Made by a program: the position numbers and the translations under genes
Assembly (NCBI GenBank): GCA_910578645.1
Contig: CAJTQI010000001.1
Location: 496,001 to 560,000, forward strand
Direction: 5' to 3'
From: an uncultured Lachnospiraceae bacterium
GTDB taxonomy: Bacteria > Bacillota > Clostridia > Lachnospirales > Lachnospiraceae
DNA length: 64,000 nucleotides
In this document: one piece after another, positions 37,967-46,116 of the stretch
Layout of the letters: the number at the start of each line of letters is the position of its first letter
How positions within the stretch are numbered: the stretch's first letter is position 1
Notes under the pieces: generated by a model
Seen by the model: the letters and a program-made list of their open reading frames with translations, nothing else
What the model was told of the DNA's origin: nothing
The model's database searches: none

Positions 37967-38148
37967 CCCTATCAAAAAATCTATAACCAGTCTCTTATGT
38001 GCAAGCACAACGCGACTGGTTAAGGGAATTTGGGGCTGTAGAGAGCAGTGCAAGCTCGATTACGCTACGCTGCATCTCGCTCACGGGCTTCGCCCTATCA
38101 AAAAATCTATAACCAGTCTCTTATGTGCAAGCACAACATGACTGGTTA
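37967..38148 (+). repeat. 56-bp direct repeat made from a duplicated terminator
   Basis: Copies 37967-38022 and 38093-38148 are identical apart from two adjacent bases. They are separated by 70 bp that contain a GGGCttcGCCC hairpin and the word GAGCAGTGCAA, whose complement follows the second copy. In the first copy only TAACCAGTC can pair, while the second still forms the complete stem listed separately. Confidence 0.75.
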
Positions 38149-38159
38149 TAGATTTTTTT
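38100..38159 (+). terminator. Terminator after oleate hydratase gene
   Basis: Perfect 19-base arms (38100-38118 and 38140-38158) enclose a 21-base loop that holds its own small hairpin (TGTGCaaGCACA). The stem ends in TTTTTTT. Confidence 0.85.
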
Positions 38160-38248
38160 GCACTGCTCATTGCCAACGTGAATATGTTAAATAAAAGGGT
38201 GTGTGAGTTGGTGGGGACGAATGCACTGAACATGGGAGATATTTGCGT

Positions 38249-38788
38249 ATGGATGGAATAGAAGCAGTTTTACAGAATAGTTGCGGTTTTGGGGGCGTGA
38301 CGCCTTTAAATCTGCCTTTTCCGTATCCGCCGATAAAGGTTAGGGAGGAGAATCAGTTTTATGCCAATCTGCTAACACTGGATTATTGTGGCTCGGTATC
38401 GGAACTAACTGCGGCAGTACAGTATATTCACGGGGAGAACAGTCTGTGTTGTCGTCAGTGCAGTGTGGCAAAAACAATTGTGGGTATGGCGGTAGCCGAG
38501 ATGACGCATCTGCAGAAGTTAGGAGAGATGATATTGTTACTCGGCGGACATATTGATTTTTCGATTAAGACCCGGACGGGAACGCAGATGTGGACGCCGG
38601 AGTACACGAATTTAGCCAATGATGAACAAAAGATTTTGGAGGCTAACCTTGCATCGGAGAGAGCGGCAATTGAACAGTATAAGCAGCATATTAGTATGAT
38701 TGAAGACGATTATGTGAATGCCTTGTTGGAACGGATTATCCAGGATGAGGAATATCATATTATGTTGTTAGAGATGATGAAGGGTTAA
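38249..38788 (+). CDS. Ferritin-like di-iron protein of unknown role
   Basis: The 179-residue protein looks like a four-helix bundle with ferritin-type metal ligands: Glu in the first helix (NLLTLDYCGSVSELTA), ExxH in the second (AEMTHLQKL), Glu in the third (ASERAAIEQY) and ExxH in the fourth (DEEYHIMLLEMM). It is close to the rubrerythrin/manganese-catalase-like group. A role in peroxide defence or metal handling fits an anaerobe. A Cys-rich segment (LCCRQC, about residue 70) is unusual. ATG 38249 lies 12 bases after GGGAG. Confidence 0.75.
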   Translation: MDGIEAVLQNSCGFGGVTPLNLPFPYPPIKVREENQFYANLLTLDYCGSVSELTAAVQYIHGENSLCCRQCSVAKTIVGMAVAEMTHLQKLGEMILLLGGHIDFSIKTRTGTQMWTPEYTNLANDEQKILEANLASERAAIEQYKQHISMIEDDYVNALLERIIQDEEYHIMLLEMMKG

Positions 38789-39094
38789 AGAAAACCAATC
38801 ATCTTTACCAGGAAGCAATTATCATCGCATATGCTGCCAGCCGGAAGAGAGGCAGATGGCAGTATGTGCGGTATATGGATTAAAATAGATTGTCAGAATA
38901 ATCGGACAAAAAAGACATGTTGAAAGTGGAGATAGTATGTTAGATGTCGTTGGATAATGGAAGGTTTTGGCCGATATAAAGTAAAAATATACTTATTAAT
39001 ATTTGCTTGCTAAAAGTTATCAGTATTTGGTATAGTAGATATACACTGGCAGGAAATATGTTTATTCCAAATTACAGAAAGAAGAGAATTCGTT
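38789..39094. promoter_or_regulatory. Intergenic region at the left edge of the glycan island
   Basis: A 14-bp hairpin with two wobble pairs (38826-38839 with 38857-38870) follows the ferritin-like gene and may end its transcript, although no T run follows. A perfect SigD-type -10 word (GCCGATAT, 38970-38977) is present, but no TAAA stands at the right distance. A better promoter lies further downstream at 39007. Confidence 0.5.
39007..39036 (+). promoter_or_regulatory. Extended -10 promoter for first island genes
   Basis: TTGCTA at 39007-39012 and TATAGT at 39031-39036 are spaced by 18 bases, with TG just before the -10 word. The first coding start is 59 bases downstream. Confidence 0.65.
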
Positions 39095-39805
39095 ATGAAT
39101 GTGGCTTTAATTTTAGCAGGCGGTACAGACCCTACATTCCAGATGAGTGTGCCCAAACAGTTTGTGAATGTATTTAACCGCCCTATTATTACATACACGT
39201 TGGAAGCTTTCCAACGGCATAAAGATATTGATGCGATTATGGTAGCTTGCCTGAATGGGTGGCAGGAGATGGTGAATGTCTATGCGAAACAATTTAATAT
39301 TGATAAACTAAAATGGATAGTATCCGGTGGCAAAGACGGACAGGCATCGGCGAGAATCGGTATTTTGGCATTGCAGGATATTTGCCGTGCAGATGATGTC
39401 ATTGTTTTGCATGATTCAATCAGACCCTTCGTATCAGAAGAGATTATAACCGACAGTATCAGAGTTTGCCGTAACCATGGCATGGGTGTGGCAGCTGTGC
39501 GGACGATGGATACGATTATGAAGACCGCTGATGGCAAAATTGGAACCGAAAGCATTTCCCGCTATGCCATTATCCGTATCCAGACGCCCCAGGCGTATCG
39601 TATGGACAGGCTGCTTGACATACATAATAAGGCAGTGGAAGCAGGGATTGTGGGGGAAGTGGATACCAACAGTGTAGTATCCAAATTGGGAGAACCGGTT
39701 TATTTTTCTAAAGGCTCTGATTTGAATATGAAAATCAACACAGTGGAAGATGTGGAGATGTTTAAGGCTTTGTATCGGATGCAGCAAGAGAAGCCGAAAG
39801 AATAA
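39095..39805 (+). CDS. IspD/TarI-like cytidylyltransferase, degenerate nucleotide loop
   Basis: The 236-residue protein has the IspD-type fold, with LALAGG-like start, PKQF, LHDSIRP and TPQAY motifs. Enzymes of this family join CMP from CTP to a sugar- or alditol-phosphate. Here the glycine-rich loop normally reading GGxGxR is GGTDPTFQ, so the conserved arginine that contacts the triphosphate is gone. It may have lost activity or serve as partner of the intact copy that follows 33 bp downstream. No mep-pathway gene is nearby, so a role in surface polymers is more likely than isoprenoid synthesis. The next gene is a CDP-glycerol-transferase-like protein. Confidence 0.82.
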   Translation: MNVALILAGGTDPTFQMSVPKQFVNVFNRPIITYTLEAFQRHKDIDAIMVACLNGWQEMVNVYAKQFNIDKLKWIVSGGKDGQASARIGILALQDICRADDVIVLHDSIRPFVSEEIITDSIRVCRNHGMGVAAVRTMDTIMKTADGKIGTESISRYAIIRIQTPQAYRMDRLLDIHNKAVEAGIVGEVDTNSVVSKLGEPVYFSKGSDLNMKINTVEDVEMFKALYRMQQEKPKE

Positions 39806-39838
39806 TTTGTATATAAGCGCAAGGAAGTGCACAAGACG

Positions 39839-40549
39839 ATGAATATTGCATTAATATTGGCGGGTGGAAGCGGGACCAGAACGGAACAAGATATTCCAAA
39901 ACAGTTTTTTAACGTATATGAAAAGCCTATTATTCTTTATACGTTGGAGGCTTTTCAGAGACATCCGGATATAGACGGAATTACGGTATCCTGTTTGGAT
40001 GGCTGGCAGGAAATTTTGCGTGCTTATGCACGGGATGCGGGTATAACGAAACTACAAAAGATTGTAAAAGGCGGTGAAAATGGGCAGACATCGGCGAGGA
40101 ATGCGTTGTGGGAACTGAGGGGCATGTGCAAGGAAGATGATATTGTGATTATTCATGATGCAATACGCCCCATGGTGTCTGCGGATATCATTTCCGACTG
40201 TATCGTGAAATGCAGGCAGTATGGTTCAGGACTTTCCGCTATGCGGTGTCAGGAAACGATTATCAGGACGGGTGACGGAATAAAAGGGAATGAGGGAATT
40301 AGCCGCAGCGACATTATGCGTGTACAGACACCTCAGGCGTATCTCTATAAGCGCGTCATGAAAGCCCATGAAGAGGCTCTTAAGAAAGGGATTACAGATG
40401 CTGTTTACACCAATACCCTGATGTTAGATATGGGAGAGACGCTCTATTTCGCGAAAGGTTCTGCGAAGAATATTAAGATTACAACGATGGAAGACGTAGA
40501 AATCTTTAAAGCATTATATAAGGTGCAGAGAGAAGATTGGGTAAAATAG
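39839..40549 (+). CDS. IspD/TarI-like cytidylyltransferase, intact copy
   Basis: Also 236 residues, this paralogue of the preceding gene keeps the canonical loop LAGGSGTRTEQDIPKQF, together with IIHDAIRP and QTPQAYL. It is thus a plausible active CTP:alditol/sugar-phosphate cytidylyltransferase, for example one making CDP-ribitol or CDP-glycerol-like donors. ATG 39839 is chosen by alignment with its neighbour; AAGGAAG lies upstream, and a GTG at 39827 is an alternative. The CDP-glycerol-transferase-like gene that follows after about 50 bp could use its product. Confidence 0.85.
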   Translation: MNIALILAGGSGTRTEQDIPKQFFNVYEKPIILYTLEAFQRHPDIDGITVSCLDGWQEILRAYARDAGITKLQKIVKGGENGQTSARNALWELRGMCKEDDIVIIHDAIRPMVSADIISDCIVKCRQYGSGLSAMRCQETIIRTGDGIKGNEGISRSDIMRVQTPQAYLYKRVMKAHEEALKKGITDAVYTNTLMLDMGETLYFAKGSAKNIKITTMEDVEIFKALYKVQREDWVK

Positions 40550-40600
40550 AAGCATGGCATCTGTCTGTAAAATTAAAATAGAATGAGGTAGTACAGTCTT

Positions 40601-41956
40601 ATGCGTAAATTTCAAAAACTGCAAATTTTAGATATTTTTAAAGAATTACATACGATTCATCTCGAATGCAGAGACAAGCTTTCGGTGAAAGAATATCCGG
40701 CAGTACAGAATATGCTTGCAGACTGTCAGGAAGCGGCTATCCAGATTGGAGAATTTATTGAAAGTTTGGAAGGGTCAGAAACGGAAGCTGTCGCCTGCAT
40801 GGAACAATACTGCGAAATATTGTATCGGGTTAACACGCAGTTGCAGGACATTTCTGCACAGAAAGCTTATAAACGCTTAGAAGGAATAGTACTGAAGGCA
40901 GAAAATGCAGTGACGCACATAAATGTCAGGAGGGAAGTCGTTTTTCTGCCTTATAAAGCAAGCATGTGGGATTCCTTGGAAAGTGTTTATCTGGCAGCGT
41001 TGGAAGACAAAGATTGTGACGCCTATGTGGTGCCTATACCGTATTATGATAAGCTGGAAGACGGAACTTTTGGCGCGATGCACTATGAAGGTGAAGAATA
41101 TCCGGAGAATATCAAGATTATTCATTATGAAGAATATAATTTGGAAGAACGGCATCCGGATGTGATTTATATTCATAATCCCTATGACAACTGTAATCTT
41201 GTCACTTCGGTTCCGGAACGGTATTTTTGCAGCAATTTGAAGAAAAGTACGGACTGTTTGGTGTATATTCCATATTTTGTATTGAACGAGATAGAGCCAG
41301 ATAACCAGGAGGCAATTGATGGGATGAAGCATTTTATCTTTTTGCCAGGAACAATTTGGTCGGACAGAGTAATCGTACAGTCAGAAAGTATGCGCCAGAT
41401 TTATATCAATGAATATATAAAGGCGGCAAAAGAAGCTGGATTGCCTCAAGAGCATACTGATAGAAAGAGGCTGGAAAAGAAAATTTTAGGGCTAGGCTCA
41501 CCGAAATTTGATAGAGTTCATAGTGTAAACAGGGGCGGTGTAGAATTGCCGGAAGAATGGCGCAAAGTGATAGAGAAGCCAGACGGCACTTGGAAGAAAA
41601 TTATTTTCTATAATACAAGTGTGGGTGCATTGTTGGAGAATGATGAAAAGATGATTGGGAAGATGCAATCCGTTTTTTGTACATTTAAAGAACAACAGGA
41701 GGATGTGGCGCTCCTGTGGAGACCGCACCCTTTGATACCGACTACCATTCGGGCGATGAGGCCAAAGCTGTGGACAGAGTATGAGAAGCTTGTACAAACC
41801 TATAGGGAGGAAGGATGGGGCATCTATGATGACAGCGCAGATATGGACAGGGCTGTGGTGTTAAGTGACGCATATTACGGAGACCAAAGCAGTGTAGTGC
41901 AGGTATATAAAGAAACGGGGAAGCCGGTTATGATACAGAATGTTGAGATTGTATAG
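40601..41956 (+). CDS. CDP-glycerol glycerophosphotransferase-like protein
   Basis: The 451-residue protein has a helical N-terminus (about 1-105) and a GT-B-like region related to teichoic-acid polymerases such as TagB/TagF. Visible motifs are VVFLPYKASMWDSLESV, WRPHPLIPTTIRAM (the family HP motif) and SDAYYGDQSSVVQVYKETGKPV. The family transfers glycerol- or ribitol-phosphate from CDP donors to glycans. It ends 80 bp before flagellin and follows two cytidylyltransferases, so it may attach a phospho-alditol to a surface glycan or to flagellin. There is no membrane helix. Confidence 0.8.
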   Translation: MRKFQKLQILDIFKELHTIHLECRDKLSVKEYPAVQNMLADCQEAAIQIGEFIESLEGSETEAVACMEQYCEILYRVNTQLQDISAQKAYKRLEGIVLKAENAVTHINVRREVVFLPYKASMWDSLESVYLAALEDKDCDAYVVPIPYYDKLEDGTFGAMHYEGEEYPENIKIIHYEEYNLEERHPDVIYIHNPYDNCNLVTSVPERYFCSNLKKSTDCLVYIPYFVLNEIEPDNQEAIDGMKHFIFLPGTIWSDRVIVQSESMRQIYINEYIKAAKEAGLPQEHTDRKRLEKKILGLGSPKFDRVHSVNRGGVELPEEWRKVIEKPDGTWKKIIFYNTSVGALLENDEKMIGKMQSVFCTFKEQQEDVALLWRPHPLIPTTIRAMRPKLWTEYEKLVQTYREEGWGIYDDSADMDRAVVLSDAYYGDQSSVVQVYKETGKPVMIQNVEIV

Positions 41957-42036
41957 GGTAGATTACGATTATATTTCTCATTTATTGCAGCAGGCGAATT
42001 TAAATTTAGGAGAAGATATATTCATGGAGGAACTTT

Positions 42037-43428
42037 ATGGTAATAAAGCATAACATATTAGCCATTAATGCAGGGCGGCAGTTTGGCGTAAATAGAAATA
42101 ACAAAGTGGATTCTATGGAGAAGTTATCTTCTGGTTACCGTATCAACCGTGCGGCTGACGATGCGGCGGGTCTTTCGATTTCCGAGAAAATGCGCCGACA
42201 GATACGCGGCTTGAAAAAAGGCGTGGAAAATACCCAGGAGGGGATATCTGTATGTCAGGTGGCGGACGGGGCCTTGGCGGAGGTAAGTGATATGCTCCAA
42301 CGGATATCGGAGCTGTCGATTAAATCTGCAAATGGGACAAATACGCATGAAGACAGAATGTATATCCAGCAGGAGATTGACCAGTTAGTTGAGGAAGTGG
42401 ACCGCATTGGTTCCACGACAACTTTCAATGAGATTAAGCTTTTTGATGGAATGGAGTCATTCTCTACGGGCACAATTATTAGCGGAATGAAGCCCTCTAC
42501 CGATGGAAAATTTTTTCAGTTATTTGGGAATAGCATTTCTAAAACAGGATATATGAATGAACCGTTAAATGCCAGTGATGTTACGGCATCAACTTCTGTC
42601 ATGCATCCAAACGGGCCAGATAAACCGCATGTCAGTGTGCAAATTGATATGTCGGTGTTGAATGATTTGAAGGACTTGATTGACACTACGTTTTTCGTTA
42701 ACTGCTGTACGGATTGCTGCCCAACTACGGTGGTGTTCACAGACGCGGTAGGAGTGAAGACAATTGCCGAGGACCCTGATGTTGTGATGGATAAGATAGA
42801 AATTGGACTGAAGAAAGCCGACGGTACTTATTATAATAATGCGGCAGATTTTTGTAAATATATTGTAGATTCTCTTCAAGGAACAGACCCGACTGATTTT
42901 CATCATGTAGAGTTTGCCTATAAAGGTTCTACACTGTATCTTTATGATGTCAATAATTATGATTGGTCGCAGGATGAGCAAGAGCTGGCATACTTTTGCG
43001 ATTCCAAAGAAATATTTAAACCGATAGAAGATGCGGGTAAGAAGATATGGATACATTCCGGTGTCGAACCGGGCGAAGGAATTTGGTTGGAAATCGGAAA
43101 TGTAAGCTCCGCATCTTTGGGGATTAAGGGGATTAACGCTTCAACGATAGGCGGCGCCGGGGTGGCCATAGATGCTTCTAAAGAAGCTTTACGGAGAATA
43201 ATGGTGACCCGCAGCAGGATTGGAGCGCAACAAAACCGATTGGAACATACGGTAGCTAACGAAGAAAATATTGTGGAGAATATTACTGCTGCAGAATCGC
43301 GTATCAGGGATACCGATGTGGCGAAGGAGATGGTGCGGCTGTCGAATCTCACTATACTGGAGCAGGCCGGTATATCCATGATGACACAGGCGAACCAGAG
43401 TAACCAAGGAGTGTTAGGCCTGCTATAG
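42037..43428 (+). CDS. Flagellin with cysteine-rich central domain
   Basis: Residues 1-140 are the conserved N-terminal D0/D1 helices (NNKVDSMEKLSSGYRINRAADDAAGLSISEKM), and about 365-463 the C-terminal ones (ITAAESRIRDTDVAKEMVRLSN), which form the filament core. The central part (about 150-360) is an unusual domain with the motif NCCTDCC and two further cysteines; one more lies in D1. Cysteines are rare in flagellins. The protein is probably exported by the flagellar system and assembled into the filament. GGAGGAA lies before the start. No SigD site was found directly upstream. Surrounding genes are all glycan-related, which suggests that this flagellin is glycosylated. Confidence 0.93.
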   Translation: MVIKHNILAINAGRQFGVNRNNKVDSMEKLSSGYRINRAADDAAGLSISEKMRRQIRGLKKGVENTQEGISVCQVADGALAEVSDMLQRISELSIKSANGTNTHEDRMYIQQEIDQLVEEVDRIGSTTTFNEIKLFDGMESFSTGTIISGMKPSTDGKFFQLFGNSISKTGYMNEPLNASDVTASTSVMHPNGPDKPHVSVQIDMSVLNDLKDLIDTTFFVNCCTDCCPTTVVFTDAVGVKTIAEDPDVVMDKIEIGLKKADGTYYNNAADFCKYIVDSLQGTDPTDFHHVEFAYKGSTLYLYDVNNYDWSQDEQELAYFCDSKEIFKPIEDAGKKIWIHSGVEPGEGIWLEIGNVSSASLGIKGINASTIGGAGVAIDASKEALRRIMVTRSRIGAQQNRLEHTVANEENIVENITAAESRIRDTDVAKEMVRLSNLTILEQAGISMMTQANQSNQGVLGLL

Positions 43429-43604
43429 ATTAGAAAATATATCGAATATACTGTTTATGGAGAATCCGTAGGCGCATATTTATATGAGATTCACGGAGCA
43501 AGGATATGGGGAAAGCTGTGTGGAAATGATATAAGGGCGAAGATTCATAATTTTTTTGGGTGGAAAGGAATACAAAGGCCTTATTTTGTAAACATATAGC
43601 AGTC

Positions 43605-44183
43605 ATGGATAATAAATATATCAGAGAATTAATTGAAAAATTAGAACATACTGAAATAAAAGATAAAACTGCCAGAGGATGTCAAAGTTATGACGATGGA
43701 ATGAGTCTGTTAGTCAATACGTTTACGCGGCATAAAGAATGTGGCTCACAACTTTTCTTTATCGGTAATGGCGGAAGTTCCGCCATCGCAAGCCATATGA
43801 CGGCGGATTTTATGAAAAACGGCGGTATGAATACATACAGCCTGTATGATAATGCGGTGACGACGTGCATGGGCAATGATTATGGATATGAGTATATTTT
43901 TTCACGTCCTATGGATTTTTTAACCAGAAAGGGAGATTTGTTAGTAGCAATAAGCAGCTCCGGCAATTCCATTAATATCATCAATGCAATTGAGACAGCT
44001 CAGAGAAAAGGGGCGGCTGTCGTTACATTTACAGGCTTTGAGCCGGATAACAGAGTCAGACAGATGGGAGATATAAATGTGTATGTGCCATGTCGGAAAT
44101 ATGGTATTGTGGAATCTATTCATAACCTTATATTGCAGCAGATAGTGGATTCGATTATGGAGAGGGACGGGGTAAGATTTTAA
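43605..44183 (+). CDS. gmhA: Sedoheptulose-7-phosphate isomerase, GmhA-like
   Basis: The 192-residue protein is a single SIS domain with the GmhA pattern FIGNGGSSAIASHMTADFMKNG and the second phosphate loop AISSSGNSINIINAI. GmhA turns sedoheptulose-7-phosphate into D-glycero-D-manno-heptose-7-phosphate, the first step to NDP-heptoses. ATG 43605 gives the usual family length; a GTG at 43560 extends it, and neither has a good ribosome site. The GmhB-like phosphatase gene follows 29 bp later and the HldE-like gene lies 16 kb downstream, so the whole route is present. Confidence 0.88.
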   Translation: MDNKYIRELIEKLEHTEIKDKTARGCQSYDDGMSLLVNTFTRHKECGSQLFFIGNGGSSAIASHMTADFMKNGGMNTYSLYDNAVTTCMGNDYGYEYIFSRPMDFLTRKGDLLVAISSSGNSINIINAIETAQRKGAAVVTFTGFEPDNRVRQMGDINVYVPCRKYGIVESIHNLILQQIVDSIMERDGVRF

Positions 44184-44212
44184 TTTAAATATAACGGACG
44201 ACGGAGATTAAC

Positions 44213-44767
44213 ATGCAGGCAGATAAGATGGTACAATTGAAAAAGCCGGCTGTATTCCTGGACAGAGATGGCGTTTTGACGGAGGAAAGGAGCTATATTT
44301 CATCCTTGGAGGAGCTTCATATTTTCCCCTATGTGGCGAAGTGTGTCAGACAGATTCATGAGAAAGGCTACTATGCTATTGTTATTACGAACCAAAGCGG
44401 TGTGGCAAGGGGATTATTCAGCGAAAAGCAACTGGTGGAGATGAACAATTATTTAATGCAGCGGACGGGGGTAGACGCTGTTTATTATTGCCCGCATCAT
44501 CCGGAAGGAAAAGTTACAAAGTACAGACAGAATTGCCTTTGCCGGAAACCGGGAACGGGGATGTTCGAGTCGGCGTGTAGGGAGTGGGATATTGACTTGG
44601 CACATTCTTATATGGTGGGTGACAGAGCGGGGGATGTGATGGCAGGGCAGAACGCGGGGGTTAAGACTGTATTGGTTGAGTCCGGATATGGTTCGGAGAG
44701 ATTGGAGAGCGATGTGACGCCTGATTATTTGTTTGAAGATTTGAGAGACGTGGTGGGGATATTATAA
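44213..44767 (+). CDS. gmhB: Heptose-bisphosphate phosphatase, GmhB-like HAD protein
   Basis: The 184-residue protein is a HAD-IIIA phosphatase. The nucleophile and acid are in FLDRDGVL (Asp17, Asp19), the threonine is in VITNQSG, and the GmhB-type zinc loop is CPHHPEG followed by CLCRKP. The last acidic motif is VGDRAGDV. GmhB removes the 7-phosphate of heptose-1,7-bisphosphate to give the 1-phosphate used for nucleotidyl transfer. It directly follows gmhA, probably in the same transcript. The ribosome site is ACGGAG. Confidence 0.9.
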   Translation: MQADKMVQLKKPAVFLDRDGVLTEERSYISSLEELHIFPYVAKCVRQIHEKGYYAIVITNQSGVARGLFSEKQLVEMNNYLMQRTGVDAVYYCPHHPEGKVTKYRQNCLCRKPGTGMFESACREWDIDLAHSYMVGDRAGDVMAGQNAGVKTVLVESGYGSERLESDVTPDYLFEDLRDVVGIL

Positions 44768-45039
44768 GGAGAAAGTATATAGAATGATGTGGGGTAAATG
44801 GAAGCCGTGTATAAAAATATAGCATTTGGATAATTAGACAAATCTTCCGGATGGCAATGGTTTTTGTATTAGGGCTTGTGGTAGAATTGGAAGACAGGTG
44901 TATGGTTATGTCTAACTGGGAGAGTGTGTTGAAGGGAGGGTTATGGGTTATGAATCAGTAAGAACATAGAAATAAAAATTAAGTGTTTGTGCCGTGCGGC
45001 TAAAAATTTGCAGACTGAGAGGGAGGCATAGTTATAGTA

Positions 45040-45819
45040 ATGAAAGTACTTATATTGGCAGCAGGACATGGAAATAAACTGCGTCCTTTGACAGATGAAA
45101 TGCCTAAATGCATGATAGAGGTTAATGGGAAAAGTATTATTGACAGGCAGCTTGATGCGATACGTGCCTGTGGTATACATGATGAGGATATTACGGTTGT
45201 TTGTGGTTACTGCAGTGATATTTTGCAGGAAAAATTTAAGGATACAGCCATTCATTTTATTGTAAATGAGCATTATGATACGACAAACAAAGTTTATTCT
45301 ATGATGTGTGCAAAGAAACTGCTGGAAACAGAACAGGATGTTATCGTTTCCTATGGCGATATTGTGTATGAGGCGTCAGTTTTTCAGGCAATTATGGAGG
45401 CCAAGGATGAGATATCTGTGCTGATTGATGATGGTTGGCTTGGATATTGGTCGGAACGGTTCGATAATCCGCTTAGGGATGCGAAAACATTGATGTTAAG
45501 CCCAGACGGATATTTAACGGAAATCGGACAAAAGACAAGGGAACTTGCCAGGGTGCAGTCACAGTATGTCGGTTTGATGCATTTCAGAAAACAAGGTTTG
45601 AAGCAAGTGTTGGCTTTAAATGCGGAGGCGGAACGCAGAGACAGGGACGGGCAGAGGCTTTGGCGGACGACCAGGAACTATGCCAAGATGCATATCACTG
45701 ACTTATTGCAAGGGCTGATTGACGAGGGGTATAAGATAAAGGCTGTACACATACGTAGAGGATGGTTTGAGATTCATGGATATGATGATTTGAGGATTGC
45801 AGAGGAGAAGCTGCGCTGA
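45040..45819 (+). CDS. Nucleotidyltransferase, Cj1416-like paralogue 1
   Basis: The 259-residue protein belongs to the sugar-phosphate/choline-phosphate cytidylyltransferase family and is strikingly similar to the protein at 51092-51871 (about two thirds or more identical by eye, equal length). The N-terminal signature normally reading GxGTRLxPLT is GHGNKLRPLTD: Thr is Asn and Arg is Lys. Lysine in this place may still support catalysis. The next motifs (PKCMIEVNGK, SYGDIVYE) are intact. By homology to Cj1416 it could transfer CMP to L-glutamine phosphate or to a related phosphate. It stands after the heptose genes and before the glutamine-kinase-like gene. Confidence 0.8.
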   Translation: MKVLILAAGHGNKLRPLTDEMPKCMIEVNGKSIIDRQLDAIRACGIHDEDITVVCGYCSDILQEKFKDTAIHFIVNEHYDTTNKVYSMMCAKKLLETEQDVIVSYGDIVYEASVFQAIMEAKDEISVLIDDGWLGYWSERFDNPLRDAKTLMLSPDGYLTEIGQKTRELARVQSQYVGLMHFRKQGLKQVLALNAEAERRDRDGQRLWRTTRNYAKMHITDLLQGLIDEGYKIKAVHIRRGWFEIHGYDDLRIAEEKLR

Positions 45820-45861
45820 TTACCAGACTCAGACAGTTTGGAAAGGCGCTTACCATAAACA

Positions 45862-45916
45862 TGACACCCCCCTTTCATTAGACTTGTATTTTGTCTAACA
45901 AAAGGGGTTCACTTCA
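45862..45916. repeat. 55-bp element with imperfect terminal inverted repeats
   Basis: The two halves, TGACACCCCCCTTTCATTAGAC and the complement of GTCTAACAAAAGGGGTTCACTTCA, form a long imperfect hairpin with CCCCTTT/AAAGGGG and TAGAC/GTCTA pairs. Layout and wording (TGA, C tract, AGACA) recall outer ends of IS3-family elements. It may be a remnant of two joined insertion-sequence ends or a small terminator. No transposase is present. Confidence 0.4.
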
Positions 45917-45979
45917 AAAGGGCGACTTGCTTTAGAGAATTGCTATTTGACAGAAGGAGTTTCATGATTTGTTAAGTCG

Positions 45980-46007
45980 TAAAGTATTTTATTTTGCTTG
46001 CTGATAT
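45980..46007 (+). promoter_or_regulatory. SigD (sigma-28)-like promoter before glutamine-kinase-like gene
   Basis: TAAA (45980-45983) and GCTGATAT (46000-46007) are spaced by 16 bases. The SigD consensus is TAAA-N15-GCCGATAT, so one base and one spacing unit differ. It lies 109 bases before the first phosphoramidate gene. If used, it would tie this operon to late flagellar genes. The rest of the 297-base gap holds only the 55-bp element. Confidence 0.5.
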
Positions 46008-46116
46008 TTATTGCAGCCATTTAGGATGAATGATAAAATGTTACATGATGCGGTATGAGACAGGGGTATAAACTATTACTGCACCGGGATGTAATGACAG
46101 TTTTTTAGGGAAAGGC

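Noticed and set aside
38970..38977. Full SigD promoter ahead of the IspD-like genes
   Set aside because: The -10 word GCCGATAT is perfect, but no TAAA is found at 14-16 bases upstream; a housekeeping-type promoter at 39007 is more convincing.
39095..40549. IspD of the isoprenoid (MEP) pathway
   Set aside because: There are two copies, no other MEP genes, and a CDP-alditol-transferase-like neighbour.
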